Positions 1-8,372 of a DNA stretch of 64,000 bases are shown here, piece by piece. The stretch lies in contig CAKOWE010000005.1 in the NCBI GenBank assembly GCA_934122235.1, forward strand, positions 1 to 64,000, in the 5' to 3' direction. The notes under the pieces were generated by a model that worked only from the letters and a program-made list of their open reading frames with translations, was not told where the DNA came from and searched no databases. Every line of letters starts with the position of its first letter. Position 1 is the stretch's first letter. Origin of the DNA: an uncultured Clostridia bacterium (GTDB lineage: Bacteria > Bacillota > Clostridia > TANB77 > CAG-508). The position numbers and the translations under genes are program-made.

Positions 1-68
1 TTATCATATCCCTTTTCTGAAAACATTTTGATTGCTGTATTAAAAATTCTTCTTTTTGTTTTATTCAT
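1..68 (-). CDS. TetR-family regulator, N-terminal 22 codons only
   Basis: The minus strand opens with ATG at 68 and reads MNKTKRRIFNTAIKMFSEKG, the first helix of a TetR DNA-binding domain, before leaving the window. A GAGGTG ribosome site lies about 9 bases upstream, inside the 3' end of the hydrolase gene, whose stop is only 5 bases away, so the two are probably co-transcribed. The start and ribosome site closely resemble those of the complete TetR gene at 56816-57382, so the two are likely paralogues. Ligand unknown. Confidence 0.8.
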   Translation of the reverse strand, partial: MNKTKRRIFNTAIKMFSEKGYD

Positions 69-73
69 TATAA

Positions 74-1102
74 TTACACCTCTTTCATAACAATTTTTAT
101 AAAATCAAATATCTTATTATAATATATATCTGGTTCCTTATACCTTGATTCAGTATGTCCTGCACCATGTATTATAAGTTTATCTTTTTTGCAATTAGCT
201 GATTCATATAATTGTTCACACATATACTCAGGAACAAAATCATCATTATCTCCATGAATAAACAATATTGGAACAGAGGCTTTTTTTACTTGTTCTAATG
301 CAGAGGCTTCTTTTATATCATATTTTGCTCTATAATTTGCTACTACTTCAAACATATTTAATACAGGAAAAGCTGGTAAATTAAATCTTGCTTTTGCTTC
401 AGATGCAAATATATTCCATACAGATGTATAACCACTATCTTCTATTATAGCTTTAATATTATTTGGAAGTGTATCACCAGATGCCATCAATACTGTTGCA
501 GCCCCCATTGATGAACCATGTAATATAATATTAGAATTTCTGTTTTGCTCTATAATTAACTCTATCCAGCACTTTAAATCTTCTTTATCTAGCCATCCCA
601 TTCCAATATATTCTCCTTCACTTTCGCCAGTCGCTCTCATATATGGAATTAATACATTATAGCCTTTTTCTGAAAAGTGCATTCCTACTGATATTACTGA
701 TTCTGGATTCGAGCGATAACCATGTAAAACAATTACCCAATCATCAATTTGTTTGTCTTTTATATATTCTGTTCCTCTTAAAGTAATTCCATCTTTTGCA
801 GTAACCTCAACTTTTTCATTTTTTATAGTATTGGTCCATTGACTTGCAAGTTGCATTTCTTTTTCTCGATTTTCTTTTATAATTTTTTCTGTTTCATTAT
901 TTATACTAGCAACTTCTATTGAACCTTTATTTTTTACATCTCTATCCCCACCATTTCCTATTCTTAAGATTGCATAATTAACAAAATAGTTTCCTATTCC
1001 TATGGTTACTACTATGCTAATTATAACTATAATTAATATTGCAATTAATATCTTCCTTAAAATAGAATTTTTTAGTTCTTGCTTTATTATATATATCCTC
1101 AT
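74..1102 (-). CDS. Membrane-anchored alpha/beta hydrolase with a chimeric 5' end
   Basis: Serine hydrolase of the alpha/beta fold (YqkD-like). Visible features are the oxyanion motif LHGYRS, the nucleophile elbow GSSMG, the acid in HGDNDDFVP and the catalytic His in GAGHTE. One hydrophobic segment (ILIAILIIVIISIVV) near the N-terminus would anchor it outside the membrane. The reading frame is open to 1171, but upstream of about 1085 it runs out of frame through an adhesin gene, so the native start is lost. The ATG at 1102 is the best remaining candidate and has no clear ribosome site. Substrate unknown. The TetR gene follows directly. Confidence 0.7.
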   Translation of the reverse strand: MRIYIIKQELKNSILRKILIAILIIVIISIVVTIGIGNYFVNYAILRIGNGGDRDVKNKGSIEVASINNETEKIIKENREKEMQLASQWTNTIKNEKVEVTAKDGITLRGTEYIKDKQIDDWVIVLHGYRSNPESVISVGMHFSEKGYNVLIPYMRATGESEGEYIGMGWLDKEDLKCWIELIIEQNRNSNIILHGSSMGAATVLMASGDTLPNNIKAIIEDSGYTSVWNIFASEAKARFNLPAFPVLNMFEVVANYRAKYDIKEASALEQVKKASVPILFIHGDNDDFVPEYMCEQLYESANCKKDKLIIHGAGHTESRYKEPDIYYNKIFDFIKIVMKEV

Positions 1103-2603
1103 TTGCATAAACTTTATAAACTGCACCATTAAATGTTGCATCTCCCTGTGGTACTGATCCAGTTTCTGCATCTTTCTTTATTATTGTAATTGTTCCTGTT
1201 GGTTCTTCATCTTTTATTCCTGTAACATCAATATATATAACTTTTGTGTTAGCATCTTTATATTTTAATTCTGTATCAAATTCTTTTGAATTTACTAAAT
1301 ATCCATTTGGTGCATTTGTTTCTTTTACATAGTATTTTCCTAAGTGTAAATTAGAAAATTGAGCCATTCCATCATCATTAGTTATGGCTTTTGTTATCAA
1401 TTCTCCTTTTTTATACCATGTAATTGTTCCTGCAACATTTGTAATATCTTCTCTTGCATATAATGCTATTTCTGCTCCTTTTAGTTTGTTATTATAATTA
1501 TCTGTTTTATATGCTTTGATTTCCCCAGTTGGTTCTTCGTTTACTATTGCTTTTGTTGCTGTTTGATTTACTTTAACTTCTACATCATAAGATTTTGTAT
1601 CTATTAAATACCCATAAGGCACTGATATTTCATTTATTGTATAAGTTCCTTTTTTTAATTTATCAATAGTAATCTTTCCATTAGTAACAGTAACATCTTT
1701 ATTATAATCATTTGCTCCTCTTACTTTGAAAACTGCACCATTTATTAAATCTCCATTTGTATTTAATTTTTGTAGCTCTAATCTTCCAAATGTTTCTATA
1801 TTTAATCCAACTGCCAATGTTACAGGATCATTGTATGCCATAGAATATAATTGATTTTGAACACCATCTGCAAATTCAAAATAAACCATTGAATCTTGAT
1901 CATGTGTTCCATCTTTAATCATACCCCAAGACTTAAATTCTGCATCAGTAATAACATAGTTTTCTAAATTTGTATTTTCATCAACTGTTATTGTAAGTGA
2001 ATTACTACCACTAGAATGTTGAACTCTTATTCCATTTGTTGTTCTATCTAAATCTGGATATGCTGATAAAACCCCATCAGAATCATTTAATGTTTTACTC
2101 TCTCCTGCTTGAACTGTTATTGTTTTTCCATCAAAACTTGGTCTTCTTTCCATCTGTTTAATTTGATTTTCAATATTGCTTTTAAAACTTATATATTCCG
2201 CTTGTATATCACTATCAATAAAAGTTGCATTGCTTTGTCCTAGTGTTTCCCAGATTAATTGTTGTGTCAAAACATACTGCTTTTTTAACCCTGCTGATGT
2301 TCCACCATTTATTACATAATCGCCATGTTCTTTATACCATCCTAAATATGCTATTTTACATGCCTTTCTAATATTTGAATTTACTGGTGTATAATAACTT
2401 CCATTATAAACTGTTCCTGTATCAAAATCTATTCCATGTTCGGCACAAAATACAGTTCTTTGTTCATTAGTTGTATAGTTTATTAATCTTCTTAATATAA
2501 CTCCATATTTTGTATTTGCATTATCAGTTGTTTTAATATATGAAGCAAATTGTCCTCCAACCCATTTGCCTGTTCCAGATGCTGCAAATTTTTCTCCTAG
2601 CTT
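1017..2603 (-). pseudogene. Surface adhesin fragment: thioester domain plus Cna-B repeats, both ends missing
   Basis: Open reading frame without start or native end. The upstream part (about 2600-2200) shows a thioester domain: the Cys motif VFCAEHGIDFDTG and about 60 residues later the Gln motif YVLTQQLIW, which in Gram-positive fimbrial and tip adhesins form an internal Cys-Gln thioester. It is followed by at least three Cna-B/SpaA-like domains (for example GAVFKVRG, GAEIALYA, GAVYKVYA). There is no signal peptide, sortase motif or stalk. The frame begins abruptly at 2603 beside an MFS remnant and ends in the hydrolase gene in another frame. A TTG at 2270 would cut the thioester domain, so it is not a real start. 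Confidence 0.8.
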
Positions 2604-2822
2604 CTATTTTCATATAGATATTTTTCAGTTCTTCTTAAATAAATGGTTGCAATTATTAAGAAAAACATAAGTATTGAAATTGCTATTGATATTATATTAA
2701 CATTATAAAAATAATTATATAAAACATATACTAGACTGTAGCTTATTATTTGTCCAATCACCATATATATATTAAACGTAAAAATATGTTCTTTTCTATA
2801 TTTAGATAAATTGTCAGTTCAT
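2597..2822 (-). pseudogene. C-terminal remnant of an MFS-type transporter
   Basis: About 75 codons on the minus strand beginning TDNLSKYRKEHIFTF and ending LRRTEKYLYENRS followed by TAG at 2599-2597. They encode two hydrophobic segments with a charged end, like the last two helices of a major facilitator protein. There is no start codon, and an in-frame TGA lies immediately upstream near 2823. It is not part of the intact MFS gene at 2863. Its stop overlaps the first codons of the adhesin fragment, so a rearrangement joint lies at about 2600. Confidence 0.6.
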
Positions 2823-2862
2823 AAATACAATAAATTAAATTTCAAAAGATTTATATTAATTT

Positions 2863-4179
2863 CTATTTATTAACATAACTTTTACAACTCTCTTCAAATT
2901 CTATATCTGATTTTGAATATTGGTCCGGTTTTAATCCAAATCTAGTTTTCATATAATTTAAAGTAAATAACATAGCAATTAATGAAATTAATCCAACTAG
3001 TAGAAATGCGTTTTGTACATTTATTATGTTTAATAGTACTCCTCCTAATATTGAAAATATACTTGCAGCTATTCCACCTATAAATTCATAAGAAAAAGTT
3101 ACTTTGTTTCTCATGTCTTCATTTGTAAAATTTTTTAAATATTTAGATTCTAAAATATACCATATTGACGTAGTAATTTTTTGTATCGCATACATTACTA
3201 ATATTATTGGTATTATTGAATTATCAACGCATACACTTGAAATTACTCCTATTATAACACAAGCACCTATATACATTAAGGATATAAAAGATAAAGTTCT
3301 GTTTTTAAAGTGTTTTTCAATTGGTCTTTTTAAAGAAAGTGATATTCCTCCTATTAAAATTAATATAGCAAATATCATTGAGAATTGTTCTTCTGGAATT
3401 CCAATACTGGTTAGCAAATCACTATTATATGTATCTATTATACTTATTAAACTATAAAATACAATTTGAAATAATACAAAAGCTTTCATTCTTTTTGATT
3501 TTAGTATAAATTTAAATGAAGTTTTTAAATCTTCTTTATATGACTTTAATAGTGAAAGTGATTTGTCTTTTTCTTTTTTCCTTTTAAGTTTAACTTCATA
3601 TATGTCTTCAAAACTAAATGATAGTATTGTAGATATAATTGTAAAAGCTAGACATATAAACATAGGTAAATAATTATTTAATACAAATAAATATCCTGCT
3701 GTTAATGAGGCTATTCCATCCAATATATAATACCAACTTCCACCCTTTGCATCTAATTTTGAATATAAACCTTCTCCACCTCTTGTTGCTACAGAATCAT
3801 ATAATAAATTAGATTCTGCAATTACCTTAATGTCAAATCCCAATGAAAATATTAAGTCGGCTATGATTATACCTATTGCACCTGGTACTAAAATTAAAAT
3901 TAAAACATAAAAAGCAAGCATTATATTACCTAAAATTATACTTTTCTTTTTGCCAAAATAATCTGTAATTGCAACAGCTGGTATTTGCATTAATATTCTA
4001 AAAAATAAATAAAATCCATTTATTACTAGTACTTCTGAAGCTGTAATTTTCTTAGTTATTGTGTAAAATAAAAATTCAATAGAATAAAAAAACAATAAAT
4101 CCCATGAAAACATTTTATATACTGGGTATAGTCTAGCATTTTTTCTTCTTTTTTCATTCAACTTTAATCTATTGTTCAT
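2863..4179 (-). CDS. MFS transporter
   Basis: A 438-residue polytopic protein with about twelve hydrophobic segments. It carries the MFS loop 2-3 signature in the form DYFGKKKSIILG and a long basic central loop (KLKRKKEKDKSL) between the two six-helix halves. Probably a drug or metabolite exporter; the substrate cannot be told. ATG at 4179 follows AAAAGGAGACAAATAC. It has its own promoter with a repeated operator-like element, so it is expressed apart from the MerR operon upstream. Confidence 0.85.
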   Translation of the reverse strand: MNNRLKLNEKRRKNARLYPVYKMFSWDLLFFYSIEFLFYTITKKITASEVLVINGFYLFFRILMQIPAVAITDYFGKKKSIILGNIMLAFYVLILILVPGAIGIIIADLIFSLGFDIKVIAESNLLYDSVATRGGEGLYSKLDAKGGSWYYILDGIASLTAGYLFVLNNYLPMFICLAFTIISTILSFSFEDIYEVKLKRKKEKDKSLSLLKSYKEDLKTSFKFILKSKRMKAFVLFQIVFYSLISIIDTYNSDLLTSIGIPEEQFSMIFAILILIGGISLSLKRPIEKHFKNRTLSFISLMYIGACVIIGVISSVCVDNSIIPIILVMYAIQKITTSIWYILESKYLKNFTNEDMRNKVTFSYEFIGGIAASIFSILGGVLLNIINVQNAFLLVGLISLIAMLFTLNYMKTRFGLKPDQYSKSDIEFEESCKSYVNK

Positions 4180-4194
4180 TGTATTTGTCTCCTT

Positions 4195-4253
4195 TTAATT
4201 ATTACATCGTTGATTTGCTTAATTATTATATCGTTAATTTAGAAAAAAGTAAA
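4195..4253 (-). promoter_or_regulatory. Promoter of the MFS gene with a 17-bp direct repeat
   Basis: On the minus strand TTTACT (4253-4248), a 17-base spacer and TATAAT (4230-4225) form a good sigma-A promoter. A 17-base element AACGATATAATAATTAA spans the -10 (4235-4219) and recurs with one change 24 bases downstream (4211-4195). This suggests a repressor binding two direct sites. Confidence 0.65.
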
Positions 4254-4273
4254 CATTATAAGGTTTTTACTAA

Positions 4274-4308
4274 AAAACATCTAATTTATGACAATAATTA
4301 GATGTTTT
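4274..4308 (-). terminator. Intrinsic terminator after the flavodoxin remnant
   Basis: Thirteen-base perfect arms (4274-4286 and 4296-4308, AAAACATCTAATT) with a 9-base loop, followed on the minus strand by a T run. Confidence 0.75.
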
Positions 4309-4329
4309 CAAATTTTAACTGTAATGTTT

Positions 4330-4647
4330 TTATAATTTCTTTATCCATTGATCAATTTCGTCTGGAGATGTTACTAATTCGTTTGTGGTATAATCTTCTG
4401 TGAATACAATATTCATTTCATTTTCAACTTTAGAATTTGGACATAATTCTTTTATTTCTTTAAAAGTATGTCCAAGCCATCCAGCATTTGTTGCATATGG
4501 CTTTATTATTTTTCCAGATAAATTATTTTCTTTAAAAAAAGTTCTAATAACTGGTGTAATTGTATACCACCAAACAGGGCTGCCTAATATTATTTCATCA
4601 TATTTTATCCTCTCTTGCCCATATTTCTCCAAATAATATGTCATCAT
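4330..4647 (-). pseudogene. Flavodoxin C-terminal half, joined to another gene
   Basis: From about YDEIILGSPVWWYTITPVIRTF to the end this is the second half of a short flavodoxin (NAD(P)H-dependent FMN type): the SPVWW loop and the YATNAGWLGHTF segment are typical. The N-terminal phosphate-binding loop (T-x-T-G-x-T) is absent. The first codons of the open frame (MMTYYLEKYG) are an out-of-frame reading of the decarboxylase fragment, so the gene has lost its first half by a joint near 4600-4612. Confidence 0.75.
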
Positions 4648-4711
4648 TTAATTCTGCAAATTTAGGTGCTAATTCTCCCAAATTATCTCTGCCTGCTGTT
4701 TGTTTATCCAT
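4598..4711 (-). pseudogene. Carboxymuconolactone decarboxylase-family N-terminus, truncated
   Basis: ATG at 4711 with GGAGG 5 bases upstream reads MDKQTAGRDNLGELAPKFAE and on to GEIWAREDKI, the conserved start of small CMD/AhpD-like proteins. It stops at TGA 4600-4598 just where the family would continue with the active-site helices. The continuing DNA is flavodoxin in another frame. MerR, CMD and flavodoxin genes are common neighbours, so an internal deletion probably removed the CMD 3' part and the flavodoxin 5' part. Confidence 0.75.
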
Positions 4712-4734
4712 AAAAACCTCCTTTAAAAATTAAA

Positions 4735-5118
4735 TTATATATTTTCAGTAAAATCTTTTCTTTTTCCAGCAATTATTTCGTTATAAATTTCAATCTTGTA
4801 GTCCAATCTATTAAGTGTTTCTGTTATTTTTTTTTGAGTTTCTAATAATTTTTCTCTTTGTTCTTCTAGTAGTTTTTTTCTAGCTTTAACTGTACTTTTA
4901 CCTTGTTCTAATAAAGTCATATAATCTATTAATATTTCAATTCCTACTCCAGCATTTCTCATGCATTTTATAAATTCAATTCTTTTACAAGAATCTTCAT
5001 CATAATTTCGTATTCCATTCTTATTTCTTGGTACATTTACAAGCAAACCTATTCTTTCATAATATCTTAATGTATCTGGTGTTAATTCGTACAATTTACT
5101 TACCTGAGCTATTGTCAT
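4735..5118 (-). CDS. MerR-family transcriptional regulator
   Basis: A 127-residue MerR protein. The N-terminal winged helix MTIAQVSKLYELTPDTLRYY and GLL...RNYDE are diagnostic. A long dimerisation coiled coil follows (about residues 75-115), with no cysteine cluster suited to metal binding. The chosen ATG at 5118 sits 6 bases after GGAGG; a TTG upstream would place that site inside the gene. It follows the DXS-like gene by 25 bases, and a MerR-type operator lies in front of that gene, so it most likely controls its own operon. Confidence 0.9.
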   Translation of the reverse strand: MTIAQVSKLYELTPDTLRYYERIGLLVNVPRNKNGIRNYDEDSCKRIEFIKCMRNAGVGIEILIDYMTLLEQGKSTVKARKKLLEEQREKLLETQKKITETLNRLDYKIEIYNEIIAGKRKDFTENI

Positions 5119-5143
5119 AATTATGTCCTCCAATTAACATATT

Positions 5144-6907
5144 TTACTTATTTGTTAAAAAACTACTAATTTCATTAAATAATTTGTTTACTGACATTCC
5201 ATTTTCTTCTAATAACTTTTCTGGATTAAAGTCTGTATGGAAAGCTTTAGAAATGCCGTGGTTCTTAACAAGCATTTTACTAGTACCATAAAATGATGCT
5301 ATTGTTTGTCCATATCCTCCCATCAATTCTCCATCTTCTAAAGTTATAATGAAGTCATGATTTTCTTTTAATAAATTTAAAAGTTCTTCATCTAAACCAG
5401 TTAAAAATCTTGGATTTATAACAGTTATGTCAGTTTCTAATTCATCTTTTACCTTTTTGGCTACTTGTAATGCCATAGATAACATTGGACCAACAGCAAA
5501 AATTGCAATTTTTGTTCCTTGTAGTTCTATTTTATTTTTATTATAAATTGAATAATCAGTTGTGTCCTCTATTCCTGTTGATATAAATCTATTTAAAACT
5601 CTTATTCCAACAGGATGTTTCTTTTGAGTTGTTGCAAATTTAAACATTTGATTATATTCTTCCTTGCTTGTTGGTGCTAAATAGATTAAATTTGGAATAT
5701 GCGCAAACATTTGAATATCACATAACGCAATATGTGTGTTTGAATTCATACCATAAACTCCTGGATTTAGTACAAGCATAGTAGCAGGATTATCGTTTAA
5801 ACATAAATCATGTGACATTTGATCATATGTTCTTTGGAAAAATGGTGCAAAAGTTCCAAATACAGCTGTTCCACCATTTTTGGCAATACCACTACTCATT
5901 GCTACTGCGTTTTCTTCTGCAATTCCTACATCAACAAATTGACCTCTAGAAACATATTCTTCACGAACTCCCTTTACAAAGCCTAATCCCATTGGTGTAC
6001 CTGCATTCAATACAATTGCTTGCTTGTTTGTATCTAACAAATTTTTTAAACTATCAAAAACTGTTGTATCAGGCTTTTCATTAGAAACAAATTTAGGTGA
6101 GCCATCTTGTGCATTAAATGGACCTCCAGCATGCCATGCTTCTCTATTTTCTTCCGCAAATTTTAAACCTTTTCCTTTAATTGTATGAATGTGCAATACT
6201 ATTGGGTGGTTAATATCTTTAACGCTTTCAAACAATTCTACTAATTTTGCTATATCATGTCCATCTTCTAAATACTTATAATCAAGTCCGAATGATTTAA
6301 ACACATTATTTGGACTTTCTCCATTCGTATTTCTTAATTCTTTTAAAGTTTTGTAAATACCACCATGATTTTCTGCAATACTTTGATCATTATCATTAAC
6401 AATGATTATTAAATTATTTTTATATTCTCCTGCATAGTCTAAAGCTTCTAAAGCTTCTCCACCTGTAAGCGAACCATCTCCAATAACAGCAATTATATTT
6501 TCTTTTCCATTATTTAAATCTCTACCTTCAGCAAGTCCTAATGCTAAAGAAATCGAAGTAGAAGTATGACCTATTGTAAATAAGTCATGCTTACTTTCAT
6601 TTGGATTTGTATATCCTGTAACATCCTTAAAATGTTTTGAATCTGTAAATGCTTCTTTTCTTCCTGTTAGTATCTTATGAGGATAGCTTTGGTGGGATAC
6701 ATCAAAAACTATTTTATCAATTGGTGAATTAAAAACATAGTGTAATGCTACAGTAACTTCAACCATTCCTAAGTTTGGGCCACTGTGCCCACCTGCATTA
6801 CTAATTTTGTTAATTAACGCTTCCCTTGTTTCTTTTGCCAAAACTGATAATTCATTAATTTTTAATTTCTTAATATCTTCTGGTCCATTTACTTTTTCTA
6901 AATACAT
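5144..6907 (-). CDS. DXS-like transketolase (1-deoxyxylulose-5-phosphate synthase family)
   Basis: Thiamine-diphosphate enzyme of 587 residues. The N-terminal domain shows GGHSGPNLG, the HQSYPHKILTGR block, GHTSTSIS and the ThDP/Mg motif GDGSLTGG. The central domain shows GIAEENAVAMSSG and GTFAPFFQR. It lacks the roughly 50-residue linker seen in the classical DXS at 57428-59314, so it may act on another substrate; pyruvate plus glyceraldehyde phosphate is only the family default. The start at 6907 follows AAAGAGG at 10 bases. The gene leads an operon with MerR and the decayed CMD/flavodoxin pair, under a MerR-type promoter. Confidence 0.8.
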   Translation of the reverse strand: MYLEKVNGPEDIKKLKINELSVLAKETREALINKISNAGGHSGPNLGMVEVTVALHYVFNSPIDKIVFDVSHQSYPHKILTGRKEAFTDSKHFKDVTGYTNPNESKHDLFTIGHTSTSISLALGLAEGRDLNNGKENIIAVIGDGSLTGGEALEALDYAGEYKNNLIIIVNDNDQSIAENHGGIYKTLKELRNTNGESPNNVFKSFGLDYKYLEDGHDIAKLVELFESVKDINHPIVLHIHTIKGKGLKFAEENREAWHAGGPFNAQDGSPKFVSNEKPDTTVFDSLKNLLDTNKQAIVLNAGTPMGLGFVKGVREEYVSRGQFVDVGIAEENAVAMSSGIAKNGGTAVFGTFAPFFQRTYDQMSHDLCLNDNPATMLVLNPGVYGMNSNTHIALCDIQMFAHIPNLIYLAPTSKEEYNQMFKFATTQKKHPVGIRVLNRFISTGIEDTTDYSIYNKNKIELQGTKIAIFAVGPMLSMALQVAKKVKDELETDITVINPRFLTGLDEELLNLLKENHDFIITLEDGELMGGYGQTIASFYGTSKMLVKNHGISKAFHTDFNPEKLLEENGMSVNKLFNEISSFLTNK

Positions 6908-7003
6908 ACCCTTATACCTCTTTTCTTTCAAATTCATTATAATACGTGACAATAAATTTTAATAATATACACTGCCATGTAACATTAATAGTTTTCTTTA
7001 ATA

Positions 7004-7036
7004 ATCATATATCACTTAGAGTTAGCTCTAAGTCAA
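7004..7036 (-). promoter_or_regulatory. MerR-type promoter and operator of the DXS-like operon
   Basis: An ACTTAGAG...CTCTAAGT palindrome (7014-7033) lies between TTGACT (-35, 7036-7031) and TATATG or TATGAT (-10, about 7011-7004), giving a 19-21 base spacer. An overlong spacer filled by a dyad is the hallmark of MerR-activated promoters. The merR gene is in the same transcript. Confidence 0.75.
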
Positions 7037-7065
7037 TAGTTTTTTTATTTTTTTTAAAATAAAAA

Positions 7066-7092
7066 TCATCTTATACATATTAATTAAGATGA
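7066..7092 (-). terminator. Terminator after the cupin remnant
   Basis: TCATCTTA/TAAGATGA arms (7066-7073 and 7085-7092) followed on the minus strand by TTTTTATTTT. It separates the cupin transcript from the MerR-controlled promoter. Confidence 0.6.
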
Positions 7093-7119
7093 CTTTTTAT
7101 TGATTAATTTACAATTCAA

Positions 7120-7366
7120 TTAAAAAGAGACTACAAGTAGCATTTTAAACATTTCTTCTCCAAAAACACTATGAGGTATACCCTTTGGCATAACATTGCA
7201 TCTCCATCTGAAGAATGTGAAGATATTTCTTCTCCCTTATCAAATGAAAAAACTGTAACACTTACTAATTCATTTTGAACTAATGTCTTACTAACTACTT
7301 GTCCTTCTTGGTATTCAACAATTTGTTTTAATTCTAGCACTTCTTCTTTATTAATATTTTGTACAT
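7120..7366 (-). pseudogene. Cupin-domain protein with internal deletion and frameshifts
   Basis: The 5' half reads LELKQIVEYQEGQVVSKTL up to SSHSSDGDAM, the first cupin strands with the metal-binding HSS...D region. The next bases jump, out of frame, to MPKGIPHSVFGEEMFKML and TAA at 7122-7120, the normal C-terminus. About 30-35 residues of the barrel are missing. The ATG at 7366 has GGGAGG upstream but is out of frame with the cupin; one more A in the run near 7356 would restore it. The gene directly follows the radical SAM gene. Confidence 0.75.
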
Positions 7367-7367
7367 T

Positions 7368-8210
7368 TTAAATACCTCCCTTTACATCTTTATTTAATTT
7401 TCTTTTTACTAATTCATCATGATAAAAATAATTTATATATTTTATATTATTTCCGTCGCAATATTGATTTATACTTTTAGCTAAATTACACCAATATTGT
7501 TTATTTCCTTTTATATATATTTCAGCATAATCATTATAATATTGAGGATAAACTTCTTTTATATAATTTAATATTGATATTTTGTATTGTCCTCTTAAAT
7601 TAAGGTTTTCAAACCAATATTCGTCGATAAATTCTTTTGATTTATCTATAATCTCTTTCCATTCAGTAATATATGGAAATATTGGTGACATAAATAATAC
7701 CGTATGAATTTTATTTTCGTGTAATTTTTTTAAAGTATCTAATCTTTCTTCTATTGTTGAAGCATTGTCCATATCTTTTCTAAAATTTTCATTAAGTGTA
7801 TTTATAGACATGCTTACTGTTACATTATTTATATGTTTTAGCAAATCTACATCTCTCAAAATTAATTTTGATTTAGTAGAAATAGATAAATAACACTTAG
7901 AATTAATTAATTGTTTTAAAATATTTCTAGTTATTTGGTATTTTTCTTCACAAAAATTATAACAATCTGTAACAGAGGACAAAAATACTGATTTATTTTC
8001 TATTTTTTGTAAGTTTATTTTTTTGTCACATTTCTTTACATCTACAAAAGTACCCCACTCTTCCTTATGTCCTGTAAATCTTTTCATAAATGATGCATAG
8101 CAATATTTGCATCCATGAGGACAACCAACATATGGATTTATAACATAATCGCTTGAAGGTAAGTTTGATTTTGTTAAATAATCATTAACCTGTATTTCAT
8201 TTATTAACAT
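7368..8210 (-). CDS. SPL-family radical SAM protein
   Basis: 280 residues. The iron-sulfur motif is CPHGCKYC (C-x3-C-x2-C) near residue 30, preceded by NPYVGC as in the spore photoproduct lyase-like/Rv2578c radical SAM family. VFLSSVTDCYNF and LSISTKSKLILRDVDLL are further family blocks. It is shorter than true SplB and lacks a clear helix-turn-helix part, so the substrate is unknown. The start has only a weak GGAAG site. Its stop overlaps the ribosome site of the cupin remnant. Confidence 0.8.
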   Translation of the reverse strand: MLINEIQVNDYLTKSNLPSSDYVINPYVGCPHGCKYCYASFMKRFTGHKEEWGTFVDVKKCDKKINLQKIENKSVFLSSVTDCYNFCEEKYQITRNILKQLINSKCYLSISTKSKLILRDVDLLKHINNVTVSMSINTLNENFRKDMDNASTIEERLDTLKKLHENKIHTVLFMSPIFPYITEWKEIIDKSKEFIDEYWFENLNLRGQYKISILNYIKEVYPQYYNDYAEIYIKGNKQYWCNLAKSINQYCDGNNIKYINYFYHDELVKRKLNKDVKGGI

Positions 8211-8310
8211 TTCTTACTTCCATTTCTTTATTAAAATATATATTATCTTATACCATATATACCATAAAATCTAATTTTTTTCAACCCATATATATTTGTA
8301 TATCAAGATA

Positions 8311-8340
8311 TTTACATTTCTTTTTGAAATGGTATATAAT
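8311..8340 (+). promoter_or_regulatory. Promoter of the Xer-like recombinase gene
   Basis: TTTACA (8311-8316), 18 bases, TATAAT (8335-8340), then GGAGGT shortly before ATG 8373. Confidence 0.6.
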
Positions 8341-8372
8341 ATTATTCTAAAGTATTTTATGGAGGTTAAATT

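Noticed and set aside
1017..2270. Complete adhesin gene starting at TTG 2270
   Set aside because: The frame is open to 2603 and the added part completes a thioester domain; no ribosome site supports 2270, and the 3' end runs into another gene.
7120..7366. A novel short protein from the cupin region
   Set aside because: The frame switches between two recognisable cupin halves, so it is a damaged gene and not a new one.
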